Below, one piece after another: positions 27,489 through 36,871 of a stretch of DNA of 64,000 nucleotides (the first letter of the stretch is position 1; the number at the start of each line of letters is the position of its first letter). Where the stretch lies: assembly GCF_963677715.1 (NCBI RefSeq), contig NZ_OY782495.1, forward strand, positions 2,656,001 to 2,720,000, read 5' to 3'. A program made the translations under genes and the position numbers. The notes beneath the pieces were generated by a model. That model did not search any database and was not told the origin of the DNA. It saw only the letters and a program-made list of their open reading frames with translations. This DNA comes from an uncultured Bacteroides sp. Its GTDB lineage: Bacteria; Bacteroidota; Bacteroidia; Bacteroidales; Bacteroidaceae.

Positions 27489-29909
27489 ATGAAAAATCTA
27501 AATTCTTTAAATAATCTGATAATCGGGGTTACAATAGCTCTTATAGGTTATACGGAACCGGCAAATGCGTTGACATTAACAAAACTGTGGTACGATAAAC
27601 CGGCAGACGAATGGATGAAGTCCATACCTGTGGGTAATGGCCGATTAGGTGCCATGATGTATGGTGGAGTGGAAAATGAAACATTGGCTCTGAATGAATC
27701 CACTATGTGGTCGGGCGAGTATGATCCGAATCAGCAGAAACCCTTTGGGCGTGAAAAACTAAATGCACTACGTAAGCTTTTCTTTGAAGGTAAGTTGGTG
27801 GAGGGAAATCGTATTGCAGGTGATAACCTGGCTGGTACGCCGCATTCATTCGGTACGCATTTACCGGTGGGCGATTTGAAAATGCATTTTGTGTATCCTC
27901 ATGGAGAGGTGACTGAGTACCGTCGTGAACTGGATATGGCAACAGCTTTGAGTAGTGTTACCTATAAAGTTGGTGACGTGCGATATACTCGTGCGTGTTT
28001 TGCTTCTAATCCCGATGATGTTCTTGCTTATCATATCTCTGCCAGTCGGCCCGGTGCTATTAATATGGAGCTGCATCTTGATTTGCTACGCAAGGCTGAT
28101 ATTATTGGCATAAATAACCAACTCGTATATAGTGGGAAAGTCGATTTTCCTAAACAAGGGCCTGGAGGAGTAAGCTTTGAGGGACGGGTGTCTGTCTCAA
28201 TTACTGATGGTGATTTGAATACGACAGATAAAACTCTCATTATAAAAGGGGCAACGAAAGTAACCATTTTAATGGATATACGTACCGACTATAAAAGTAC
28301 TACGTATAGCGATGCGCACTATAAGCAACATTGTAAAAGAACGATAGAAAAGGCAGCAGCTAAGAGTTTTGAGGAACTCAAGAAGGAACATATTGCTGAT
28401 TATGCTCCGCTGTTTGCCCGAGTTGATTTGGCGTTGGACAAAGGAGAGAATAACCACCTTACTACTGAGGAACGGTGGTTGAGAGTGAGACGCGGAGCAT
28501 CCGATCCGGGGTTGGAAGCTCTATTCTTCCAATACGGACGTTATTTACTCATTTCCAGTTCACGCCCCAATTCGCCTCTACCTGTGGCTTTGCAGGGCTT
28601 CTTTAATGATAATCTAGCTTGTAATATGGGCTGGACCAATGATTATCATTTGGACATTAATACTGAACAAAACTATTGGATTGCTAATGTTGGAAATTTG
28701 GCAGAATGTAACGTACCCTTGTTTAATTATATAAAAGATTTATCTGTGCATGGAGCTAAGACCGCCCGAGTAGTTTACGGATGTAAAGGCTGGGTTGCTC
28801 ATACTACAGCCAATGCCTGGGGGTATACACCTTCTTCTGGCAGCATTTTTTGGGGGCTTTTTCCTACGGCCGGTTCATGGTTGGCTTCACATCTTTGGTC
28901 GAATTATGAGTATACGCAAGATTCCGATTATCTGGGTCGTGTGGCTTATCCGTTGTTAAAAGGCAATGCCAAATTTCTATTGGATTATATGGTTAAGGAT
29001 CCCGAAACAGGGCAGTTACTAACCGGGCCGAGCATTTCTCCTGAAAATTCGTTTCGCTATGACGGACAAGAGCTTGTCGCTTCTATGATGCCCACTTGTG
29101 ACCGTGAATTAGTATATGAAATATTCTCTTCGTGCGTTCAGGCCGCCAATATTCTAAATACTGATCAGGCTTTTGCCGATAGTTTGCGTACGGCTATTGC
29201 TCAATTGCCTCCCATTCCTATTGCTGCCAATGGCACTGTACAGGAGTGGCATCAGAATTTTGAAGAAGCACATCCTAACCATCGACACACCTCTCATTTA
29301 CTGGCTCTTTATCCGTTTGCTCAAATAACATTGCAAAAAACGCCTGAATTGGCAGTAGCTGCCCGTAAGACCATCGAAAAGCGTTTAAGTACGCCAGACT
29401 GGGAAGACACCGAATGGAGTCGTGCCAACCTGATCTGTTTTTATGCCCGTCTGAAAGATCCGCAACGGGCATATAGCAGTGTGAAAATGTTGCTTAATAC
29501 TTTTACTCGTGAAAATCTGCTGAGTATGTCACCCAAAGGTATTGCCGGGGCACCTTATGATATTTTTATTTTTGACGGAAATGCTGCCGGAGCGGCCGGT
29601 ATAGCCGAAATGCTTGTACAAAGTCACGAGGGTTACATTGAATTACTGCCCTGTTTACCACGCGAATGGAAGGACGGACAATTTAAAGGTTTGTGTGTGC
29701 GGGGTGGGGCCGAGGTATCAGTGTCTTGGAAAGATGCAATGGTACAAAAAGCCTCACTTAAAGCCACAGCCTCAAATACTTTTTATATGCAATTACCCGT
29801 TGGCAGAAAATATTCAATAAGATTGAACGGAAAGAAAGTTACTCCCGTTAACACAAATGGACGAATCAAAGTTCGGATGAAAGTGAATGATTTGCTTGAG
29901 ATAAAATAG
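27489..29909 (+). CDS. GH95 alpha-L-fucosidase / alpha-L-galactosidase family protein
   Basis: The 806-residue protein has an N-terminal signal-like segment and the GH95 pattern: WMKSIPVGNGRLGAMMYGG, LALNESTMWSGEYDP, DYHLDINTEQNYW and HRHTSHLLALYP, with the (alpha/alpha)6 barrel in the middle. GH95 enzymes are inverting and cleave alpha-1,2-L-fucose, but some Bacteroides members prefer alpha-L-galactose. The sequence alone does not let me choose. It follows GH36 by 20 bases. The next gene is 138 bases away and may have its own promoter. Confidence 0.92.
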   Translation: MKNLNSLNNLIIGVTIALIGYTEPANALTLTKLWYDKPADEWMKSIPVGNGRLGAMMYGGVENETLALNESTMWSGEYDPNQQKPFGREKLNALRKLFFEGKLVEGNRIAGDNLAGTPHSFGTHLPVGDLKMHFVYPHGEVTEYRRELDMATALSSVTYKVGDVRYTRACFASNPDDVLAYHISASRPGAINMELHLDLLRKADIIGINNQLVYSGKVDFPKQGPGGVSFEGRVSVSITDGDLNTTDKTLIIKGATKVTILMDIRTDYKSTTYSDAHYKQHCKRTIEKAAAKSFEELKKEHIADYAPLFARVDLALDKGENNHLTTEERWLRVRRGASDPGLEALFFQYGRYLLISSSRPNSPLPVALQGFFNDNLACNMGWTNDYHLDINTEQNYWIANVGNLAECNVPLFNYIKDLSVHGAKTARVVYGCKGWVAHTTANAWGYTPSSGSIFWGLFPTAGSWLASHLWSNYEYTQDSDYLGRVAYPLLKGNAKFLLDYMVKDPETGQLLTGPSISPENSFRYDGQELVASMMPTCDRELVYEIFSSCVQAANILNTDQAFADSLRTAIAQLPPIPIAANGTVQEWHQNFEEAHPNHRHTSHLLALYPFAQITLQKTPELAVAARKTIEKRLSTPDWEDTEWSRANLICFYARLKDPQRAYSSVKMLLNTFTRENLLSMSPKGIAGAPYDIFIFDGNAAGAAGIAEMLVQSHEGYIELLPCLPREWKDGQFKGLCVRGGAEVSVSWKDAMVQKASLKATASNTFYMQLPVGRKYSIRLNGKKVTPVNTNGRIKVRMKVNDLLEIK

Positions 29910-30006
29910 CAATAGGTGTTTTACATAAAAAAAGGATCCATATAAAAAAGTAAGATAATCCATACTCTAAGTAAATTATTCTATTCTCTATTAGCTCTAT
30001 TCCTTG

Positions 30007-30014
30007 TTCCTTTG
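30007..30014 (+). promoter_or_regulatory. Weak -7 element before the sugar porter gene
   Basis: TTCCTTTG differs from TAnnTTTG at one position. It lies 33 bases before the ATG at 30048. A TTG at 30012 that could extend the gene lies inside this box. Otherwise 29910-30006 is AT-rich with no hairpin I can support. Confidence 0.35.
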
Positions 30015-30047
30015 CAAAAGAATAAATTATTAAATCTATTTAGAGAC

Positions 30048-31436
30048 ATGAAAACACAATCTAATCTTTATATGTTCCTTATTGCACTGATTTCGGCCAT
30101 GGGAGGCTTCTTATTTGGTTATGACTGGGTGGTAATAGGGGGAGCTAAACCTTTTTATGAACAATACTTTCAGATTGCCGATAATCCGGTTATGCAGGGA
30201 TGGGCAATGAGTAGCGCTTTGATAGGCTGCCTTGTTGGAGCTCTGGCAGCGGGAAAGTTAAGTGATCGCCTGGGGCGAAAGCCTATCTTGATACTAGCTG
30301 CAGGGATGTTTATCTGTACTTCAATAGGCACCGGTTTCTCCCCGTCGTTTGCGTCTTTTAATGTATTTAGACTGATAGGAGGATTTGCCATCGGCATTGC
30401 TTCGAGCGTATCCCCCATGTATATTGCCGAAATTTCTCCATCTCATCTGCGGGGGCGCTTTGTTTCCATCAACCAGTTGACGGTAGTGTTGGGAATTCTT
30501 GCTTCACAGATAGTGAACTGGCAGATTGCTGAACCGGTAGCTATAGGCGCGACTCATGATATGATACGAGAATCATGGAACGGGCAGATGGGCTGGCGTT
30601 GGATGTTTTGGGCAATGATTGTACCTTCAACTCTGTTTTTTATATTTAGTTTTGTTCTGCCCGAGAGTCCCCGTTGGCTGGCTTCAAACGGTAAATCTAA
30701 AGCTGCGTTGAAGATCTTCACACGTATGGGCGGAACCGATTATGCCAATAAAGAGCTTACACTTATTGAGGCTTCTATGGTCGATAAGCAGCAACAGGGA
30801 GGAGGCTTTAGTCAATTATTTCATCCAGCCATGTATAAAGTCTTGACTATTGGGATTGTAATGGCTATTCTTCAGCAATGGTGTGGCATTAATGTTATCT
30901 TTAACTATGCTCAGGAAATATTTACGGCGGCCGGATATGGTATTTCGGATGTCTTAATGAACATTGTTGTGACAGGCATAACTAATGTCATTTTCACTAT
31001 ATTGGCAATGTTTGTTGTCGACCGCTGGGGGCGCAAAGCCCTGACATTGATAGGTTCGTTTGGCTTGGCTATTATTTATGCTTTTATGGGCACGGCATAT
31101 TATTTTCATATAACCGGTATGGTATTATTGGTGATTGTGGTACTGGCTATTGCCTGTTATGCCATGACATTGGCTACGGTTATGTGGGTTATTATTTCCG
31201 AAATATTTCCTAATCGGATACGGGGGCTGGCGATGTCTGTTTGTACCTTTGTTTTGTGGACTGCTTGTTTTATTCTTACCTATACTTTCCCTATACTGAA
31301 TAGCCATTTAGGAGTGGCCGGTACATTCTGGTTGTATGGCCTCATTTGTCTTGCCGGAGGTATTTTCGTTGTATTTAATTTGCCGGAAACGAAGAATAAG
31401 AGTCTTGAGGAGCTGGAAAAAGAATTAGTAAAATAG
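30048..31436 (+). CDS. MFS sugar porter (XylE/GLUT-like sugar:H+ symporter)
   Basis: The 462-residue inner-membrane protein has 12 predicted spans and the sugar-porter signatures: GGFLFGYDWVVIGG, GKLSDRLGRKP, PESPRWL between the two halves, VVDRWGRKAL and the C-terminal PETKNKSLEELE. It would bring a monosaccharide or short sugar released in the periplasm into the cytoplasm. The ATG at 30048 is preferred over the TTG at 30012. It is 10 bases before the DUF5107-TPR gene, so the two are co-translated neighbours and probably handle the same sugar. Confidence 0.92.
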   Translation: MKTQSNLYMFLIALISAMGGFLFGYDWVVIGGAKPFYEQYFQIADNPVMQGWAMSSALIGCLVGALAAGKLSDRLGRKPILILAAGMFICTSIGTGFSPSFASFNVFRLIGGFAIGIASSVSPMYIAEISPSHLRGRFVSINQLTVVLGILASQIVNWQIAEPVAIGATHDMIRESWNGQMGWRWMFWAMIVPSTLFFIFSFVLPESPRWLASNGKSKAALKIFTRMGGTDYANKELTLIEASMVDKQQQGGGFSQLFHPAMYKVLTIGIVMAILQQWCGINVIFNYAQEIFTAAGYGISDVLMNIVVTGITNVIFTILAMFVVDRWGRKALTLIGSFGLAIIYAFMGTAYYFHITGMVLLVIVVLAIACYAMTLATVMWVIISEIFPNRIRGLAMSVCTFVLWTACFILTYTFPILNSHLGVAGTFWLYGLICLAGGIFVVFNLPETKNKSLEELEKELVK

Positions 31437-31446
31437 CAATATATTT

Positions 31447-34400
31447 ATGGAGAAAATAACTGAATATTTAATTCAAAGTACTGTTCACACCAATGATGTG
31501 CGTGCATGGGAAGAAGATATAATGCTTCCTACTTATGAAATAGGTAAGGAAGAAAAGAATCCTATCTTCCTTGAAAAAAGAGTTTATCAGGGAAGCAGTG
31601 GTTCAGTATATCCTTATCCGGTGGTCGAAAAAATTTCAGATCGAAAAACGGATAAGAAATACCATGTTCTTTTTATTGAAAATGAGTATATCAAAGTCAT
31701 GATTCTGCCTGAATTGGGCGGGCGAATTCACATGGCCTATGATAAAGTAAAGAAACGCCATTTTGTGTATTACAATCAAGTTATTAAACCGGCACTGGTA
31801 GGTCTTACGGGACCATGGATTTCGGGAGGTATTGAGTTTAACTGGCCGCAACACCATCGTCCCTCTACTTTTCTCCCTACAGATTTCTCTATTGAAGATA
31901 ATGCCGATGGTAGTAAGACGATTTGGTGCAACGAAGTGGAGCGGATGTTTAGAACCAAAGGAATGCAGGGATTTACAGTATATCCCGGTAAGGCCTATAT
32001 TGAGATTAAAGTAAAGATCTATAATAGAACATCATTCCCTCAAACTTTTTTATGGTGGGCCAATCCGGCTGTGGTGGTCAATGAACATTATTATTCGGTA
32101 TTTCCACCGGATGTGGACACTGTGTTTGATCACGGAAAGCGCGATGTCTCTTCTTTCCCGATTGCAACCGGCGTGTATTATAAGCAAGATTATTCGGCTG
32201 GTGTCGATATTTCAAGATATAAAAACATACCGGTACCTACATCGTACATGGCCGTTAAATCTAAGTATGATTTTGTAGGCGGGTATGAGGAACATGCCAA
32301 AGGCGGATTACTGCATGTGGCTGATCACCATGTTTCTCCCGGAAAGAAGCAATGGACGTGGGGCAATGGCGATTTTGGTGTGGCATGGGATAGAAACCTG
32401 ACGGATGAGGATGGCCCGTATATTGAATTGATGACAGGCATGTATACGGATAACCAACCCGATTTCTCATGGTTGCAGCCTTATGAAGAAAAATCGTGGG
32501 TACAGTATTTTATGCCGTACAGTGAGGTGGGATATGTGAAGAATGCTACCAAAGATGCTTTGCTGAATGTGGAGGTGAAGGAAGGAATGTGCACTATAAA
32601 GCTTTATACCACAGGAGTTAATAGCGGTCTGCATGTGATAGTGAAAAATATTAAAGGTGAGCTTTTATTTGATAGAACCGTACATGTATCACCTACCGAG
32701 CTTTTCTCTGCAACTTTCTCGATCGACGGAATGAAAGAAGAAGATCTTATTACTGAAATTATTAATTCGGAAGGGAGAATATTGCTTTCTTATCAGGCGG
32801 ATAAATCCGAAATAAAACCGATGCCTGAACCGGCTAAAGCTGCTAAAGCTCCAAAAGACATTGCATCAATTGAGCAATTGTTTCTGACTGGTCTGCATTT
32901 GGAACAATATCGTCATGCCACTTACAACCCGATGGATTATTATCAGGAGGCATTAAACCGTGAACCCGGAGATGTACGTTGCAACAATGCCGTAGGTCTT
33001 TTATTAATGCGTAAAGGGCAGTTTGCTCAAGCTGAAGCTTATTTCCGAAAAGCCGTTGATACATTGACAGAGCGAAATCCTAATCCGTATGATGGTGAGC
33101 CGTATTATAACCTTGGCTGGAGTTATAAGATGCAGAACAAATTGGATGAGGCTTACGACGCCTTTTTCAAATCGGCTTGGAATGCAACTTGGCAGGATGC
33201 GGCCTATTATGCTCTGGCACAAATTGAAACTTTTAGAGGTAACTATGAAAGTGCTTTGGATAAAATTAATCGTTCTCTCGTACGAAATTGGCATAATCAT
33301 AAGGCACGCCAATTGAAGGCATCTATCTTACGTAAATTACATCGGGAAAAAGAGGCCGAATCTCTGATCAAAGAATCTCTGGAAATAGACGGTTTTAATA
33401 TGGGATGCCGTTTTGAGAAGTATTTGTTGACAAACGATAAGTCTGTTCTTGATGAGATGAAAGGATTGATGAGGGAATGGGCACACGATTACATAGAGTA
33501 TGCTCTTGATTTTGCAGCTGCCGGATTGTATGATGAAGCTATAAGTATACTCGACTGTTATATTTCAGGTGTAAGTACAGTTTATCCGATTGCTTATTAC
33601 GCCACTGGCTATTTTTACTCATGCAAAGGAAATACGAGGAGTGCACAAGAGTACTATCAGAAAGCAGAAAAGGCAGATCATTCTTATTGTTTTCCAAATC
33701 GTATTGAAGAAGTGCTGATATTGCAGAATGCCATGTTGCTTAATAAACAATGCGCTATGGCTGCATATAGTTTAGGCAATTTTTGGTATGCCGCCCGTCA
33801 ATACGATGATGCAATTGTCTGTTGGGAGGCTTCTGCTACTATCCGGAGTAATTTCCCTACTGTTTGGCGTAATCTGTCTCTGGCTTATTATAATAAGCAA
33901 AATAATGAACAAAAAGCATTGGAGGCGTTGGAAAAGGCATTTGCTTTGAACAAACATGACTCCCGTATTTTGATGGAACTGGATCAACTTTACAAACGCA
34001 TTGGCCGTCCGCATGCCGTGCGTCTGGCTTTCCTGGAACAACATCTTGAGGAAGTTGAAGAACGCGACGATCTTTCTATTGAACGCATTACATTGTATAA
34101 TCAGTTGGGACGTTACGCTAAAGCAAGACAATTAATAGCTGGTCGTAAGTTCCATCCGTGGGAAGGGGGAGAAGGCAAAATTACCGGACAATATGTTTTG
34201 TGCCATGTTGAATTGGCCAAGATTGCGTTAGATGATAAACGTTATGCCGATGCGTTGGCTCTATTGGAAGAAACGGAGATATATCCTCCTAATTTGGGCG
34301 AAGGCAAGTTGATAAATGCTGAAGAAAATGACATTTGGTATTATAAAGGGAAAGTCTATTGTGGATTGGGCGATGAAGAAAAAGCTACGGAATGTTTCCG

Positions 34401-34794
34401 TATGGCCACCATAGGTTCGTCTGAGCCACAGCAAGCTTTTTTTTATAACGATCAGCAACCCGATAAGATTTTCTATCAGGGGCTGGCGTGGAAAGCTTTG
34501 GGGCTGGTTGATAAGGCACGCAGTTGCTTTAACAAACTGATTAAGCATGGAGAAAAACACCTGTTTGATGTTTGCAGGATAGATTACTTCGCTGTCTCTT
34601 TACCCGATCTGGCCATTTGGGAAGATGATTTGGATAAGCGCAATCGAATGCATTGCAATTATGTAATGGGATTGGGCTATTTAGGGTTGAGTGAGGCAAA
34701 CAAGGCTATTGAATTCTTTGATAAAGTAATACAAATGGATATTAATCACCAAGGTGCACAAATCCACCGTAATCTTTGCAATAAATTACAATGA
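31447..34794 (+). CDS. DUF5107 and tetratricopeptide-repeat protein, cytoplasmic, function unknown
   Basis: This 1115-residue protein has no signal peptide. Residues about 35-345 form the DUF5107 domain, which reads like a mutarotase-type beta-sandwich: PELGGRIHMAYDK, GGIEFNWPQHHRP, FLWWANPAVVVNEHY and DGPYIELMTGMYTDNQPDFS. A second beta-rich stretch follows (about 350-455), then a lysine/alanine/proline linker (about 455-470). From about 471 to the end are at least ten TPR-like helical pairs (for example AVGLLLMRKGQFAQAEAYF). The protein is encoded between a sugar porter and GH97, with an ATGA overlap to GH97. It may bind or cleave the imported sugar, but no catalytic residues are assured. 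Confidence 0.85.
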   Translation: MEKITEYLIQSTVHTNDVRAWEEDIMLPTYEIGKEEKNPIFLEKRVYQGSSGSVYPYPVVEKISDRKTDKKYHVLFIENEYIKVMILPELGGRIHMAYDKVKKRHFVYYNQVIKPALVGLTGPWISGGIEFNWPQHHRPSTFLPTDFSIEDNADGSKTIWCNEVERMFRTKGMQGFTVYPGKAYIEIKVKIYNRTSFPQTFLWWANPAVVVNEHYYSVFPPDVDTVFDHGKRDVSSFPIATGVYYKQDYSAGVDISRYKNIPVPTSYMAVKSKYDFVGGYEEHAKGGLLHVADHHVSPGKKQWTWGNGDFGVAWDRNLTDEDGPYIELMTGMYTDNQPDFSWLQPYEEKSWVQYFMPYSEVGYVKNATKDALLNVEVKEGMCTIKLYTTGVNSGLHVIVKNIKGELLFDRTVHVSPTELFSATFSIDGMKEEDLITEIINSEGRILLSYQADKSEIKPMPEPAKAAKAPKDIASIEQLFLTGLHLEQYRHATYNPMDYYQEALNREPGDVRCNNAVGLLLMRKGQFAQAEAYFRKAVDTLTERNPNPYDGEPYYNLGWSYKMQNKLDEAYDAFFKSAWNATWQDAAYYALAQIETFRGNYESALDKINRSLVRNWHNHKARQLKASILRKLHREKEAESLIKESLEIDGFNMGCRFEKYLLTNDKSVLDEMKGLMREWAHDYIEYALDFAAAGLYDEAISILDCYISGVSTVYPIAYYATGYFYSCKGNTRSAQEYYQKAEKADHSYCFPNRIEEVLILQNAMLLNKQCAMAAYSLGNFWYAARQYDDAIVCWEASATIRSNFPTVWRNLSLAYYNKQNNEQKALEALEKAFALNKHDSRILMELDQLYKRIGRPHAVRLAFLEQHLEEVEERDDLSIERITLYNQLGRYAKARQLIAGRKFHPWEGGEGKITGQYVLCHVELAKIALDDKRYADALALLEETEIYPPNLGEGKLINAEENDIWYYKGKVYCGLGDEEKATECFRMATIGSSEPQQAFFYNDQQPDKIFYQGLAWKALGLVDKARSCFNKLIKHGEKHLFDVCRIDYFAVSLPDLAIWEDDLDKRNRMHCNYVMGLGYLGLSEANKAIEFFDKVIQMDINHQGAQIHRNLCNKLQ

Positions 34795-36785
34795 AAACAA
34801 CAATTAAATATTATTTATGCATTTCGTTCATGATCGTATGTTTGTGCTTCAAAGTACAAGCACAAAAGTCATCTGTGTACGAAATAGCATCACCGGATAA
34901 AAGCTTGGTGATAGTTGTCGAGAATGATTCTGTGTTACGCTATTCGTTGAAGAAGAATAACAATATTGTTATTAATCCGTCCACTATCCGCCTGATGATG
35001 AACGGTGGTCCAGTATGGGGAGAGAAAGGAATTGTTATCGGTCAGACTATCGGCACTACCAATGAAAAAGTTTATCCGGTAGCAGGTAACGATCGTGAGT
35101 TGACTAACCATTATAATCAACTTTCATTAAAGTTTAAAAAGGGATATTCTGTTGTTTTTCGCCTTTACAATGAGGGGATGGCTTATCGCTTTTGCGGAAA
35201 CCGTCCGGCACAGGATTCACTTGTTGTTGTAAATGAAGACGCTTCTTTCAATCTGAGTGATAATCCTGCTGTGATACTTCCTCAGACCGATAATTTCACG
35301 GCATGGGAATTGAGTAATGTGTTGTACAATGGTGTGTCTGATATAAAAGAAAATAAATACGGCATTACACCCACCTTGTTTACTAACCAAAAACAAAACT
35401 TGCGTATAGTCATTGCAGAGTCCGATCTTAATAATTATCCCGGTATGTATATTCGTAAGAAAAACGGTATGATGAGGGGCTTTTGGGCTGCCTATCCTAA
35501 GAAAATTGAAATGGGTAGCTGGGGTAATTTTATTACTGTGGTCAAGGAGCGTCAAAACTATTTGGCACGTACGGCCGGGAACCATGCCTTTCCGTGGCGT
35601 GTGGCTATTGTGGCACAAAATGATAAGGATTTATTGGCTAATAATATGATCTATCTTCTTGCTAAGCCTCAGCAAATAAGTAATACCGATTGGATACACC
35701 CCGGAAAAGCAACATGGGAATGGTGGCATTGTGCCATTTTGGAGAAAGCTCCTTTCAAGTCCGGATCTAAGAATCTGTCAACTCAATTGTATAAGTATTA
35801 TATTGATTTTGCAGCTGAAAATAAAATAGATTATTTGTTGGTGGATGCCGGTTGGAGTAATGTGTTTAATCCCACAGATCTCAATAAGAATATTGACATA
35901 AAAGAAGTCATTCGCTACGGTAAGGAAAAGAAAGTCGGCGTGTGGTTGTGGACGGTTGCGGCTACTCTGTTTCAAAATCCGAATTGTTACTTGGACTCCA
36001 TCAGCAGTTGGGGAGCAGCCGGCGTAAAAATAGATTTCTTTGATCGTGATGATGCACAGGTAATGCCTGAATATGAGAACTTGGCAAAAGCTTGTGCCGA
36101 GCGCCATCTGATGGTCGATTTTCACGGATGTAGCAAACCTACGGGGCTTAATCGCGCCTATCCGAACATACTTTCGTATGAAGCCATGAGAGGTGAGGAA
36201 TGCTTTAAGTGGGATACCAGTTCAAATCCGGACTATCAGCTTCAATGTGTTTTCAGTCGCATGCTGGTCGGAGGGATAGACTACACGCCCGGATCTATGC
36301 GCAACTGTACACTTGAAAAGTTTAAACCAATAGATCCCGGACTTCCCAGTTCGTTAGGAACGCGCGCGCATGAACTGGCTATGTATGTGGTGTTAACTTC
36401 TCCGTTTGCCTGTTTGTCCGATTCTCCGGACGAGTACCGTAAATATCCCGATATCCTTAATTATCTTGGGAGGGTTCCTACATCGTGGGATAAATCCGTG
36501 CCTCTGGCGGCCCGTGTTGGCGAATATGCTGTTATAGCTAAACAAAAAGGGGATGTGTGGTATGTGGGCGGATTAAATGCCTGGGGTGAGAGGAAGATAA
36601 CGTTCAATTGCTCTTTTCTGGAACCGGGAAAGAAATACACCGTAGAATTGTTTAAGGATAAAAAGGCAAGTAATAAAGAAGCTCAGATATACGAACACAA
36701 AGTTATTAAAATAACCGGAGATAAAACTTTCCAAATGGATATGGCATCGGGAGGAGGTTTTGTAATGGTCATCAATGAATTATAA
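34791..36785 (+). CDS. GH97 glycoside hydrolase, retaining (alpha-galactosidase-type)
   Basis: The 664-residue protein has a signal peptide (1-24), an N-terminal beta-sandwich (ASPDKSLVIVVENDSVLRYSL), a TIM barrel and a C-terminal beta-domain. GH97 contains inverting alpha-glucosidases (SusB type) and retaining alpha-galactosidases. The segment AAGVKIDFFDRDDAQ carries Asp415 where retaining members have their nucleophile, and SYEAMRGEE (Glu464/469/470) offers the acid/base. This favours the retaining, alpha-galactosidase-like branch. Its start overlaps the DUF5107 stop as ATGA. It ends the plus-strand sugar region; a terminator follows. Confidence 0.88.
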   Translation: MKTTIKYYLCISFMIVCLCFKVQAQKSSVYEIASPDKSLVIVVENDSVLRYSLKKNNNIVINPSTIRLMMNGGPVWGEKGIVIGQTIGTTNEKVYPVAGNDRELTNHYNQLSLKFKKGYSVVFRLYNEGMAYRFCGNRPAQDSLVVVNEDASFNLSDNPAVILPQTDNFTAWELSNVLYNGVSDIKENKYGITPTLFTNQKQNLRIVIAESDLNNYPGMYIRKKNGMMRGFWAAYPKKIEMGSWGNFITVVKERQNYLARTAGNHAFPWRVAIVAQNDKDLLANNMIYLLAKPQQISNTDWIHPGKATWEWWHCAILEKAPFKSGSKNLSTQLYKYYIDFAAENKIDYLLVDAGWSNVFNPTDLNKNIDIKEVIRYGKEKKVGVWLWTVAATLFQNPNCYLDSISSWGAAGVKIDFFDRDDAQVMPEYENLAKACAERHLMVDFHGCSKPTGLNRAYPNILSYEAMRGEECFKWDTSSNPDYQLQCVFSRMLVGGIDYTPGSMRNCTLEKFKPIDPGLPSSLGTRAHELAMYVVLTSPFACLSDSPDEYRKYPDILNYLGRVPTSWDKSVPLAARVGEYAVIAKQKGDVWYVGGLNAWGERKITFNCSFLEPGKKYTVELFKDKKASNKEAQIYEHKVIKITGDKTFQMDMASGGGFVMVINEL

Positions 36786-36790
36786 AGCGA

Positions 36791-36846
36791 GGGGAGCTTG
36801 CGCATAATGCTTTAAGCGAAACATTGCGCAAGCTCTCTCTCTTTTT
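36791..36846. terminator. Bidirectional terminator between GH97 and GH92
   Basis: Arms GAGCTTGCGCA (36794-36804) and TGCGCAAGCTC (36825-36835) are exact complements and extend outward through G-T pairs. On the plus side CTCTCTCTTTTT follows. The genes on either side converge, so it probably serves both. Confidence 0.75.
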
Positions 36847-36871
36847 AGAAAAAAAGAACAACTAACGGTTC

